Shown here: positions 6,842-12,764 of the stretch, piece by piece
Position numbering within the stretch: the first letter of the stretch is position 1
How the letters are laid out: the number at the start of each line of letters is the position of its first letter
Source: a virus
Virus record (IMG/VR): IMGVR_UViG_3300035145_002419
Coordinates: 1-64,000 of that record
Length of the DNA: 64,000 nucleotides
Direction: 5' to 3' (one strand)
Notes under the pieces: generated by a model
What the model was told of the DNA's origin: nothing
Databases searched by the model: none
Seen by the model: the letters and a program-made list of their open reading frames with translations, nothing else
Translations under genes and position numbers: made by a program

Positions 6842-6973
6842 ATGCGAATCTTTTTTCTTGCCTTGTTTGTTATTCTTGGTGCTAATCTTGGCATTGAATT
6901 GTTAGATAGCAACATGACACAAATTATCAAAGATCGCAACCAAACTATTCAACGTTCTATCAACAACCTTTGA
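6842..6973 (+). CDS. Small membrane-anchored or secreted peptide, 43 aa
   Basis: Residues 3-20 (IFFLALFVILGANLGIEL) form a hydrophobic segment after Met-Arg, like a signal anchor. The C-terminal half is polar and ends in Asn-Leu. It begins 2 nt after the previous stop and ends 2 nt before the next ATG, consistent with a tightly packed operon. Possibly an inner-membrane host-interaction peptide; not recognised. Confidence 0.5.
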   Translation: MRIFFLALFVILGANLGIELLDSNMTQIIKDRNQTIQRSINNL

Positions 6974-6975
6974 TC

Positions 6976-7239
6976 ATGAAACTGTATCATCCCGAGCACA
7001 CTATTCAGGTTGATTTCTATCCTGTCAAGTATAGTGACGGAACGATTAGTGAAAGGTTAATCTACAAGACTGTAACTTTCGGTATCAATGGACCGAACCC
7101 AGTTGTCAGCAAGCGTTACATCAACCGCAAAGAAATGAATCGCGAGATTGATAGTCGCGTTCATGGATTTGGGTATGAAATAGTTGACTTTCACACTGAT
7201 CCACAACTATACAACAGCGCACTTACTTGTGCCTGCTAA
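6976..7239 (+). CDS. Small unrecognised protein, 87 aa
   Basis: ATG 6976 chosen over TTG 6970. A beta-rich soluble protein (YHPEHTIQVDFYPVKYSDGT, LIYKTVTFG) followed by a basic segment and a Cys-x-Cys end. It sits in the block behind element copy 5. No family recognised. Confidence 0.55.
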   Translation: MKLYHPEHTIQVDFYPVKYSDGTISERLIYKTVTFGINGPNPVVSKRYINRKEMNREIDSRVHGFGYEIVDFHTDPQLYNSALTCAC

Positions 7240-7266
7240 TTATTCTAATCTTATTTTCACACTAAA

Positions 7267-7431
7267 ATGACTGACAACCTTGAAATGTTGACCCAACGTG
7301 AACAACTAATGGAGGACATTGATTCTATTGTTGAATCATACTTATGTGGTAGCAATGTTAGATCTTTTGAGGTAGAAGAATTGGTCCGCATTTTATGTGA
7401 TTCTGTTTGCAAAAACTTTCCCATTAACTAA
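7267..7431 (+). CDS. Small acidic helical protein, 54 aa
   Basis: Starts at ATG 7267 after a 27-nt gap; its TAA overlaps the next ATG (TAATG at 7429-7433). It is rich in Glu, Leu, Val and Ser, with two Cys residues near the C-terminus. Probably helical. Function unknown. Confidence 0.5.
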   Translation: MTDNLEMLTQREQLMEDIDSIVESYLCGSNVRSFEVEELVRILCDSVCKNFPIN

Positions 7432-7637
7432 TGTCCTTTATTTCTTTTCCCACTGATCCTAACACCATGAATCGTTCCGAACTTCAACAAAACCTTGTCG
7501 ATTGCATTGTTGATGGTATGGATATGGAGATGCTATGTCAACTTGCATGTGATGCACTTTCCACAACTTATGATGGTTATTCTGATTCAGAATTGATGGA
7601 AGAAGTAAAAGAATACTACCCACATTTGTTGGATTAA
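7431..7637 (+). CDS. Small acidic helical protein, 68 aa
   Basis: TAATG overlap with the upstream gene. The sequence after residue 13 (MNRSELQQNLVDCIVDGMDMEMLCQLACDAL) is a predicted helical bundle similar in flavour to the preceding 54-aa protein. Many T4-like phages carry such small acidic proteins; I cannot assign a role. It ends 3 nt before element copy 6. Confidence 0.55.
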   Translation: MSFISFPTDPNTMNRSELQQNLVDCIVDGMDMEMLCQLACDALSTTYDGYSDSELMEEVKEYYPHLLD

Positions 7638-7640
7638 AAG

Positions 7641-7679
7641 TTACTCACCTCCAAAGTGTCCTAGTTGTATGAATAACAC
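7641..7679 (+). promoter_or_regulatory. Conserved intergenic element, copy 6
   Basis: Core identical to copies 4, 5 and 7. The ATG of the next gene (7669) lies inside it. Confidence 0.65.
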
Positions 7680-7845
7680 ACTTTTTTCCGAAACCAACCT
7701 GACTGAACTTCAGGATTTTATGTTCGACACTATGTTACCTGCTGGTGATTGTGTTGATTGGTTCTGCGATCGTCACGATGTTAGTGCAACTGACGACGTG
7801 ATTGATTTTGTTGTTGATGCACACTTTGCCTTCTTCGGAGAGTGA
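7669..7845 (+). CDS. Small acidic protein, 58 aa
   Basis: ATG 7669 lies in the element, giving the N-terminus MNNT shared with the gene at 8375. It is acidic and aromatic (DWFCDRHDVSATDDVIDFVVDAHFAFFGE). TGA at 7843-7845. Its GGAG near 7838 serves as ribosome site for the next gene. Function unknown. Confidence 0.5.
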   Translation: MNNTLFSETNLTELQDFMFDTMLPAGDCVDWFCDRHDVSATDDVIDFVVDAHFAFFGE

Positions 7846-7850
7846 TACCA

Positions 7851-8051
7851 ATGCAAGAAACTAAGTTCGATCTTTACGGCGAGTTTATTCGCCCCAATGG
7901 TCATCAACAGTATGACATTCTGAGTTACCTTGCCGAGACAAGAGAGGAGGCAATCGCTACATGTAAGCGCCTCAATCCTTACTTCCACATTATCACAATT
8001 CGGGTAGATAATACAAAACCTGAAGTTGTAAAACTCCAATCTTTAATCTGA
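7851..8051 (+). CDS. Small unrecognised protein, 66 aa
   Basis: ATG 7851 has a GGAG 9 nt upstream; a GTG at 7842 overlapping the previous stop is the alternative. The pattern beta-strand, turn, helix with many Ala/Arg/Glu, strand (YLAETREEAIATCKRLNPYFHIITIRV) resembles small ferredoxin-like folds seen in early phage proteins. No function assigned. Confidence 0.55.
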   Translation: MQETKFDLYGEFIRPNGHQQYDILSYLAETREEAIATCKRLNPYFHIITIRVDNTKPEVVKLQSLI

Positions 8052-8056
8052 AACTA

Positions 8057-8344
8057 ATGAATTACACACTCAAAGAACTTCGCGATCGTGTCAACAAAAT
8101 GATCGAACAACAAGGTGAAGATGCACACTGTGGTGCATGGATCTACACAAAAGAAGATTGTCACTTAAAGGATGAAGATGGCAACATTGATTGTGATAGC
8201 ACAGTAAAAGATCCTGATGTTATTGAGCGCATCTTCGATGATGTTGGCAACATTGATTACATCTACCAAGTCATTCAAGAATGTGTAGATGAAGTCACTG
8301 AAGAACAATGGATGCAGTATCAACAAGAATTGTATGGTTCTTAA
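8057..8344 (+). CDS. Acidic unrecognised protein, 95 aa
   Basis: Begins 5 nt after the previous stop. It has an N-terminal helix (LKELRDRVNKMIEQQGEDA) and then an acidic segment with repeated GNIDxDxx and GNIDYIY patterns. It ends 2 nt before element copy 7. No catalytic motif. Function unknown. Confidence 0.6.
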   Translation: MNYTLKELRDRVNKMIEQQGEDAHCGAWIYTKEDCHLKDEDGNIDCDSTVKDPDVIERIFDDVGNIDYIYQVIQECVDEVTEEQWMQYQQELYGS

Positions 8345-8346
8345 AG

Positions 8347-8385
8347 TTACTCACCTCCAAAGTGTCCTAGTTGTATGAATAACAC
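8347..8385 (+). promoter_or_regulatory. Conserved intergenic element, copy 7
   Basis: Core identical to copies 4-6, starting 2 nt after a stop codon. The ATG of the next gene (8375) lies inside it. Confidence 0.65.
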
Positions 8386-8599
8386 TTCCACGATGATCCA
8401 AGACGATACGATCAAAGCAAAGTCCATCCTGAAGCAGATTCAAGGATGCAAAGTTGAAGATGATAACAACAATCGATATGAGGTTGTTGATGTTAAATGC
8501 TTCAACGGTCAAGTTCGTTTCATTGGACTAAAAGATTCCGATGGCGTTATCAAGTATGCTAGCGAGAATTGCTACATGTCAATGGCAGATGTTGCCTGA
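8375..8599 (+). CDS. Small beta-rich protein, 74 aa
   Basis: Starts inside element copy 7 with MNNTST. After an N-terminal helix it shows CKVEDDNNNRYEVVDVKCFNGQVRFIGLKDSDG, alternating strands that look like a small SH3- or OB-like barrel. This is a fold guess only. Function unknown. Confidence 0.55.
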   Translation: MNNTSTMIQDDTIKAKSILKQIQGCKVEDDNNNRYEVVDVKCFNGQVRFIGLKDSDGVIKYASENCYMSMADVA

Positions 8600-8623
8600 T
8601 CCGTACACTTTTCTTTTTTAATC

Positions 8624-8875
8624 ATGCTTCGCAAAATCACAGTTCATTCTGAAAATTCCATTCGCTTCACACCTGAAGCAAAGGAAATCACCCAACAATT
8701 AAATGAATATCGCCGTGCAAATGGTGAGGTTTCGTTGAAAGAAATGGCAAAAATCTTTGGTCTGAGAGAGACAAATTGTGCCAACTATTACTATGGCAAG
8801 CATCACTATGTTGGTGGATATTATAATGGTGTCAATTACACACAAATGCGCAAGGGTGCATGTGTTGACCTTTGA
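8624..8875 (+). CDS. Small basic protein with possible helix-turn-helix, 83 aa
   Basis: Residues 30-55 (GEVSLKEMAKIFGLRETNCANYYYG) read like a helix-turn-helix: a helix, a Gly turn and a second helix. The following Tyr/Gly/His-rich tail is unusual. It could be an early DNA-binding regulator; this is inference from pattern only. It ends 19 nt before element copy 8. Confidence 0.55.
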   Translation: MLRKITVHSENSIRFTPEAKEITQQLNEYRRANGEVSLKEMAKIFGLRETNCANYYYGKHHYVGGYYNGVNYTQMRKGACVDL

Positions 8876-8894
8876 ATTTATCAACGCATTAAAG

Positions 8895-8932
8895 TTACTC
8901 ACCTCCAAAGTGTCCTTATAGCATAGGGACAC
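8895..8932 (+). promoter_or_regulatory. Conserved intergenic element, copy 8
   Basis: TTACTCACCTCCAAAGTGT core with TATAGC following and a perfect 6-bp dyad GTGTCC...GGACAC, the strongest dyad of the family. Confidence 0.65.
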
Positions 8933-8967
8933 CCACCGATCCCAATTCATTTCACAAACAAACAAAC

Positions 8968-9321
8968 ATGCGTAAGATTGAAGAACAGATGATTGCTGCC
9001 ATCAAGAACAGTCAAGACTGGCAATCTGCTAACACTTCTGTTCACTTTAATGAAGAAGAAAATGCTTCTATTGTTCGCCTTCATGGACACAAGATTGCTG
9101 AGGTTGGTGATGACTATCTGACACTGTTCGATGGCGATCATCAGACAAAAACTACAAAGTCACGATTGAACGCAATTCTTGGTGAGTTCGGTTATACTTG
9201 CGGAACCAAGCGCGAGTATATTTTCCAGAAGCAATATGAATGGTTCCTTAACTTCTTCAATCCACTGTCTGATCAGATTGAAGTCATTCCTTTTGTTGAT
9301 GGCATGATGCTTCCTGGTTGA
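8968..9321 (+). CDS. Unrecognised protein, 117 aa
   Basis: The sequence (MRKIEEQMIAAIKNSQDW, then NTSVHFNEEENASIVRLHGHKIAEV, FDGDHQTKTTKSRLNAIL) matches my memory of a family repeated in several cyanophage genomes, with a central beta-sheet and TTKSRLNA signature. No catalytic residues stand out. It lies 36 nt downstream of element copy 8. Biochemical role unknown. Confidence 0.65.
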   Translation: MRKIEEQMIAAIKNSQDWQSANTSVHFNEEENASIVRLHGHKIAEVGDDYLTLFDGDHQTKTTKSRLNAILGEFGYTCGTKREYIFQKQYEWFLNFFNPLSDQIEVIPFVDGMMLPG

Positions 9322-9384
9322 ATTTGTATAGTCCTGAGTATGACTTAAAACTACTCACATATCCTCACTGTTTAACATTTTTTC

Positions 9385-9519
9385 ATGTCTAGAGAGATTG
9401 CCTTTGGTCTGCTGAATCTTGCCGGTAATGGTAACGAGATTCTTTCCATTTTGGATGTTATCGAGTCGAGCGATTGCGCTGCTGATAATGACACTGAAGG
9501 AGGCGACATGATGGATTGA
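9385..9519 (+). CDS. Tiny acidic protein, 44 aa
   Basis: ATG 9385, TGA 9517-9519. The segment LAGNGNEILSILDVIESS resembles small cyanophage proteins with the NGNEILSILD signature (memory, unverified). It lies between a degenerate element-like CTACTCACA at 9351 and a terminator. Function unknown. Confidence 0.5.
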   Translation: MSREIAFGLLNLAGNGNEILSILDVIESSDCAADNDTEGGDMMD

Positions 9520-9530
9520 AGGTAACAACG

Positions 9531-9557
9531 AAAAGGGGTGATTTTTGCCCCTTTTTT
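9531..9557 (+). terminator. Rho-independent terminator
   Basis: AAAAGGGG (9531-9538) pairs with CCCCTTTT (9548-9555), with a 9-nt loop and further T residues. It closes the left-hand small-gene array. Confidence 0.85.
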
Positions 9558-9828
9558 GCACAAATATATAAAGATTATGCTTTTTTTATATTAAAAAAGG
9601 TTTTTTAAATGTATTTGTGTTGTTTGTATCGATCACTGAAAGTATCTACAAAGGTGCCCTGAATACGCTGCAAAGTATCTACAAAGGTGCTGCAAAGGTG
9701 TTCTGGGGTAGTGATCTTAGCGTGCAGTCTATCACATCCGCGCAGAAATGTCAACGACCCGCTGATAGCAAATCCTGACAGATCATCGCAAAATTGATAG
9801 GACTTTCTGATAAATACAACGACTGATA
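9558..9828 (+). other. Non-coding stretch: AT-rich tract plus repeats
   Basis: About 330 bases without a convincing gene extend to 9886. The first 55 bases are extremely AT-rich (poly-T and poly-A runs). They are followed by 19-nt direct repeats and then ordinary-composition sequence leading to a consensus promoter at 9829. Only short unsupported open frames occur. Confidence 0.6.
9639..9690 (+). repeat. Two 19-nt direct repeats, 33-nt period
   Basis: AAAGTATCTACAAAGGTGC occurs at 9639-9657 and 9672-9690, with a third partial copy (CAAAGGTG) at 9693-9700. The copies are perfect, lie outside genes and directly follow an AT-rich tract. Confidence 0.8.
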
Positions 9829-9857
9829 TTGACAGTCTAACAGTCTTATTCTATACT
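9829..9857 (+). promoter_or_regulatory. Consensus sigma70 promoter
   Basis: TTGACA at 9829-9834, 17-nt spacer, TATACT at 9852-9857. It is followed by a gene at 9887 with GGAG 9 nt before its ATG. Confidence 0.85.
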
Positions 9858-9886
9858 GTAAAAGTATCACCAGCGGAGCACCAATC

Positions 9887-10060
9887 ATGTCAGCAGTCTA
9901 CTCAGAAGCACGGAAGGCGCGGTATCGTATCACCCTGGATCTGGACGTTCTTGGTGATTTTGATCCGCACAATATCAGTTGGGACAAGTTGTTTCAGTTG
10001 GAAGGTTCGGAACACTGCGAAGCATATGTAGAGGATCTATCTACACCTGACCGCTGGTAA
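9887..10060 (+). CDS. Small unrecognised protein, 57 aa
   Basis: Start supported by GCGGAG upstream and by the promoter at 9829. The product is acidic after a basic N-terminus (SEARKARYRITLDLDVLGDFD). The codons are visibly more GC-rich (cgg, gcg, ctg) than in neighbouring blocks, suggesting a different origin or strong expression. It ends 15 nt before element copy 9. Function unknown. Confidence 0.6.
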   Translation: MSAVYSEARKARYRITLDLDVLGDFDPHNISWDKLFQLEGSEHCEAYVEDLSTPDRW

Positions 10061-10075
10061 TCCGTCGGGTGGTTA

Positions 10076-10113
10076 TTACTCACCTCTAAACTGTTCTTAT
10101 AGTGTAAGCACAC
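10076..10113 (+). promoter_or_regulatory. Conserved intergenic element, copy 9
   Basis: TTACTCACCTCTAAACTGT with TATAGT and GTAAGC downstream, ending in CAC. It is the most distant copy from the main cluster and precedes the gene at 10122. Confidence 0.55.
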
Positions 10114-10121
10114 GTTTCTGA

Positions 10122-10520
10122 ATGTCCTATCAAGTCACACAATCCTTCTACAAAGTTGACAAGCGCGGCAATCACAAACTTATCAGTGAAGGCACGGTAA
10201 TTACCAATGCTGAGTATCTGAAACTGAATGCCATTAAGCGTGCGAAATGTGAGTATGTAGAACCCACAAAACGTCAGGTCCCACTATCACAAGACGAGGC
10301 AGATGATCTGGTCTATCTGTATCTTAACGTTGCAGATCTAAATGAGATTCTGACCACGTTTCTGACAGAGTATCCAAAGCGCGTATCTGAGGGTATTGAA
10401 TGTCAGTTACGTATCATCGCTGGTTGTGATAATACGCGACCAAATGATGGTGGATTGCGTAACCCTGGCAAGGCATTATTGCGTGCTATGATCACACAAG
10501 ACCCTGCGCGGTTTGTGTGA
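10122..10520 (+). CDS. Unrecognised protein, 132 aa
   Basis: Follows element copy 9 by 8 nt. The N-terminal 40 residues look beta-rich (YQVTQSFYKVDKRGNHKLISEGTVI). The middle is a helical pair (LSQDEADDLVYLYLNVADLNEILTTFLTEYP) and the end is basic. Codon use is GC-richer than in the flanking genes. I recognise no domain. It may have been acquired together with the gene at 9887. Confidence 0.6.
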   Translation: MSYQVTQSFYKVDKRGNHKLISEGTVITNAEYLKLNAIKRAKCEYVEPTKRQVPLSQDEADDLVYLYLNVADLNEILTTFLTEYPKRVSEGIECQLRIIAGCDNTRPNDGGLRNPGKALLRAMITQDPARFV

Positions 10521-10547
10521 TTTAGCAGTCTATGTGTGCTTCGGTGG

Positions 10548-10576
10548 TTGACACTGGGGCACGCATATGTTATGAT
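10548..10576 (+). promoter_or_regulatory. Consensus sigma70 promoter
   Basis: TTGACA at 10548-10553, 17-nt spacer, TATGAT at 10571-10576. The nearest open frame behind it is the 33-aa one at 10583; the next clear gene is at 10727. Confidence 0.8.
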
Positions 10577-10582
10577 CAGTTT

Positions 10583-10684
10583 ATGCGTATTTGGCAGTAT
10601 TTGTGCGGTTCGTTGTTGATGCCCGGCGGGCGTAGCGGTGCCCCGTATATAAAAAAGGTTAACTACCCTAACCTACAGAGGTGA
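10583..10684 (+). CDS. Possible 33-aa peptide behind a strong promoter
   Basis: An ATG 6 nt after the -10 box opens a 33-codon frame rich in Gly, Pro, Arg and Leu. There is no ribosome site, and the mRNA would be nearly leaderless. The base composition is GC-rich compared with its surroundings. It may be an untranslated leader instead. Confidence 0.25.
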   Translation: MRIWQYLCGSLLMPGGRSGAPYIKKVNYPNLQR

Positions 10685-10726
10685 CAATTCGACCTTTCAA
10701 TATCATTCTAAAAAAAATTTTCCGCC

Positions 10727-10867
10727 ATGAAAAAATCACCTTATTGGTCTTTTTGGAAAGTAGTATTTGCTGGGTGGTTAATCAGATATCCAGGTAAATT
10801 TATTCGCCCCCTTGGAGTAGTGATTGGGTTTGCAATAGTGCTGATATATAATGCGTTATCAAATTAG
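10727..10867 (+). CDS. Small membrane protein, 46 aa
   Basis: Sequence: Lys-Lys start, aromatic amphipathic segment (YWSFWKVVFAGWLIRYPGKF), then a hydrophobic helix (LGVVIGFAIVLIYNAL). It is likely a single-pass inner-membrane peptide with a basic cytoplasmic face. It ends 5 nt before the next ATG, whose AGGAG site overlaps the stop. Transcribed from the promoter at 10548 by position. Confidence 0.5.
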   Translation: MKKSPYWSFWKVVFAGWLIRYPGKFIRPLGVVIGFAIVLIYNALSN

Positions 10868-10872
10868 GAGAT

Positions 10873-11094
10873 ATGACAAAAAATTCCGTAGAAAAAATTC
10901 AACCTACAAAGGTTTATCACATCTATGCAAAGGATGAATGTTTATATAATAATCTAAGTGAAAGTCAATTTAATAATAAATGGGAAACCCTCAAAGGAAT
11001 GGTTGGTTTAATGAAAACTGATTATGAAATTGAGGATTTGTCATATGAAGAGGTAGAGTTAATACGACATACCACAGATGAACATTCATATTGA
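10873..11094 (+). CDS. Small unrecognised protein, 73 aa
   Basis: A strong AGGAG lies 5 nt before the ATG. The segment NLSESQFNNKWETLKGMVGLMKTDYEIEDLSYEEVE is helical and acidic and is reminiscent of a recurrent cyanophage hypothetical (unverified). Its stop overlaps the -35 box of the next promoter. Function unknown. Confidence 0.6.
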   Translation: MTKNSVEKIQPTKVYHIYAKDECLYNNLSESQFNNKWETLKGMVGLMKTDYEIEDLSYEEVELIRHTTDEHSY

Positions 11095-11119
11095 CAAGGT
11101 ATAGATAGACTGTTAAAAT
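11091..11119 (+). promoter_or_regulatory. Consensus sigma70 promoter for the glycosyltransferase operon
   Basis: TTGACA at 11091-11096 (overlapping the TGA of the upstream gene), 17-nt spacer, TAAAAT at 11114-11119. The next ATG is at 11143. Confidence 0.8.
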
Positions 11120-11142
11120 TGAACTGAAAGTTATTTTCAACT

Positions 11143-11910
11143 ATGGCAAAAGGATTTACTGTTAAAGCTGCTGCACCTAAGAAGAAGGAAGCAGAGTATG
11201 ATATTGATGCAATCAAAGCACGAATGAAAGGAAAGACAATTGTATTTTGTCTTCCAGGTCGTGGATGTAGTTTTACATTTCTGAAGAACTTTGTACAACT
11301 GTGCTTTGATATGGTACAGAATGGAATGAGTATTCAGATCAGTCAAGATTATTCTTCTATGGTCAACTTTGCACGTTGTAAAGTATTGGGTGCAAATGTT
11401 CTTCGTGGACCTAAGCAAGTACCTTGGGATGGAAAACTTCCATATGATTATCAACTGTGGATTGATAGTGACATTGTGTTTAACACAGAAAAGTTCTGGC
11501 AACTGTGCGATCTAGCAGTTCCTGCAGAAGGTGAGGAACGTCCGATCAGTGCTGGATGGTATGCAACAGAAGATGGGCACACAACCTCAGTAGCACACTG
11601 GTTGGAAGAAGATGACTTCCGTCGTAATGGTGGTGTGATGAATCATGAGACTGTTGAATCCATCAGTAAGCGTAAGAAACCCTTTACAGTTGACTACACA
11701 GGATTTGGATGGGTATTGATTAAGAAGGGTGTATTTGAAGATCTTGAATACCCTTGGTTTGCACCGAAGATGCAAGTATTTGAATCTGGTGCTGTTCAGG
11801 ACATGTGTGGTGAAGATGTATCATTCTGTCTTGATGCAAAAGAAGAAGGCTTTGAAATCTGGTGTGACCCTAAGATTCGTGTGGGTCACGAAAAGACTCG
11901 GGTAATTTGA
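11143..11910 (+). CDS. GT-A type glycosyltransferase, 255 aa
   Basis: Predicted to transfer a sugar from a nucleotide donor. After a Lys/Ala-rich N-terminal extension, the fold starts at TIVFCLPGRGCSFTFLKNFVQLC. Asp108-Ser-Asp110 in LWIDSDIVF is the metal- and nucleotide-binding DxD motif. GFGWVLIKKGVFE and GEDVSFCLDAKEEGFEIWCDPKIRVGH are the acceptor side and C-terminal His seen in this class. T4-like marine phages often carry such enzymes; the target (DNA, virion or host surface) is unknown. It leads an operon with the short genes that follow. Confidence 0.75.
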   Translation: MAKGFTVKAAAPKKKEAEYDIDAIKARMKGKTIVFCLPGRGCSFTFLKNFVQLCFDMVQNGMSIQISQDYSSMVNFARCKVLGANVLRGPKQVPWDGKLPYDYQLWIDSDIVFNTEKFWQLCDLAVPAEGEERPISAGWYATEDGHTTSVAHWLEEDDFRRNGGVMNHETVESISKRKKPFTVDYTGFGWVLIKKGVFEDLEYPWFAPKMQVFESGAVQDMCGEDVSFCLDAKEEGFEIWCDPKIRVGHEKTRVI

Positions 11911-12050
11911 CAACACTACACATCATATGCACTAAGTGTGGTGGTAAATGTTGTAAGCACTGTCATAAAGGATGGCAGTGCATGGGACCAAATTGTAAAA
12001 AATGTAAAATCTTTGGAGAACTAAAACATGGCAATGATGAAAGGCGGTAG
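11907..12050 (+). CDS. Cys-rich zinc-ribbon-like peptide, 47 aa
   Basis: Begins with TTG overlapping the preceding TGA (TTGA) and ends at TAG 12048-12050. It has two CxxC-type clusters and further Cys/His (CTKCGGKCCKHCHKGWQC, then NCKKCKIF): nine Cys in 47 residues, so metal binding is likely. No ATG start is available at a useful place, so the call rests on composition and overlap. The end overlaps the next gene. Confidence 0.45.
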   Translation: MTTLHIICTKCGGKCCKHCHKGWQCMGPNCKKCKIFGELKHGNDERR

Positions 12051-12162
12051 TTACATTCCCGGAAAACCGAAGAAAACTCGACAGGGAAGTTCTCAACACA
12101 CGCTTCTCTCGGCAACCTCTCGTAATAAAAAGAAAAAGAAATATCGTGGTCAAGGTAGGTGA
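12028..12162 (+). CDS. Tiny basic protein, 44 aa
   Basis: MAMMKGGSYIPGKPKKTRQG followed by a Lys-rich end (KKKKKYRGQGR). I recall near-identical small basic proteins in many cyanophage genomes just ahead of the baseplate genes. It is strongly basic and probably binds nucleic acid or an acidic partner. The TGA at 12160-12162 overlaps the GTG of the oxygenase gene. Role unknown. Confidence 0.65.
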   Translation: MAMMKGGSYIPGKPKKTRQGSSQHTLLSATSRNKKKKKYRGQGR

Positions 12163-12764
12163 CTGAGTTTCATCCATTGTTTCCTTGCGTAGTATCAGAA
12201 CATAAACTTAATTTTGATACTGATATTATCAAGGAAGAATGTTATAAAAGAAAACAGTTAGAACTTACTGGTGTATCAAGTCAAGGTAAACATCCAACAT
12301 CTAATCGTGGTGGGTGGCAATCCAGTCCATTTTTTAAAGATACTGATTCATTCTTTGGCCCTTTATTACATGCTATTGAAGAACATTGTTTAGATTACAT
12401 TTATGAAATAGTATCAATACAAGATTGTTTTTTACATAATGCTTGGATTAATATTAATTCAAAAGGAAATTATAATTTTCCACATGATCATCCTGGATCT
12501 ATTGTATCAGGAGTTTATTATGTAAGACTACCTGAAAATAGTGGTAAATTAGTATTTGAAAATCCTTCAGGTAAATTACTTGCAAGTTATTGGAGTGTAA
12601 TGCGAAGTCCAAATGAATGGAATAGGGCAAATTCTGAAGTATGGTCATTAGACTCAAGTGAAGACACACTTTTAATTTTTCCATCATGGTTAGATCATTA
12701 TGTGGAAACAAATAAAAGTGATGAAGATCGAATATCTATTTCATTTAATGTTTGTGCTAGATAA
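12159..12764 (+). CDS. 2-oxoglutarate/Fe(II)-dependent oxygenase, 201 aa
   Basis: A jelly-roll dioxygenase that would hydroxylate an unknown substrate using 2-oxoglutarate and iron. Visible elements: PHDHPGSIVSGVYYVR with His109/His111 (first iron ligand region), then FPSWLDHYVETN with His180 and DRISISFNV with Arg191, the 2-oxoglutarate-binding pair spacing typical of this class. It starts with GTG in a GTGA overlap. A second member of the superfamily is at 62007. Such genes are common in marine T4-like phages; substrates are not established. Confidence 0.8.
   Translation: MTEFHPLFPCVVSEHKLNFDTDIIKEECYKRKQLELTGVSSQGKHPTSNRGGWQSSPFFKDTDSFFGPLLHAIEEHCLDYIYEIVSIQDCFLHNAWININSKGNYNFPHDHPGSIVSGVYYVRLPENSGKLVFENPSGKLLASYWSVMRSPNEWNRANSEVWSLDSSEDTLLIFPSWLDHYVETNKSDEDRISISFNVCAR

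Noticed and set aside
9639-9700. Phage attachment site or insertion-sequence end
   Set aside because: Direct repeats exist, but there is no integrase, transposase, inverted terminal repeat or target duplication nearby.
2180-10113. CRISPR array
   Set aside because: The repeated element recurs about every kilobase with genes in between, not with short uniform spacers; no cas gene is present.
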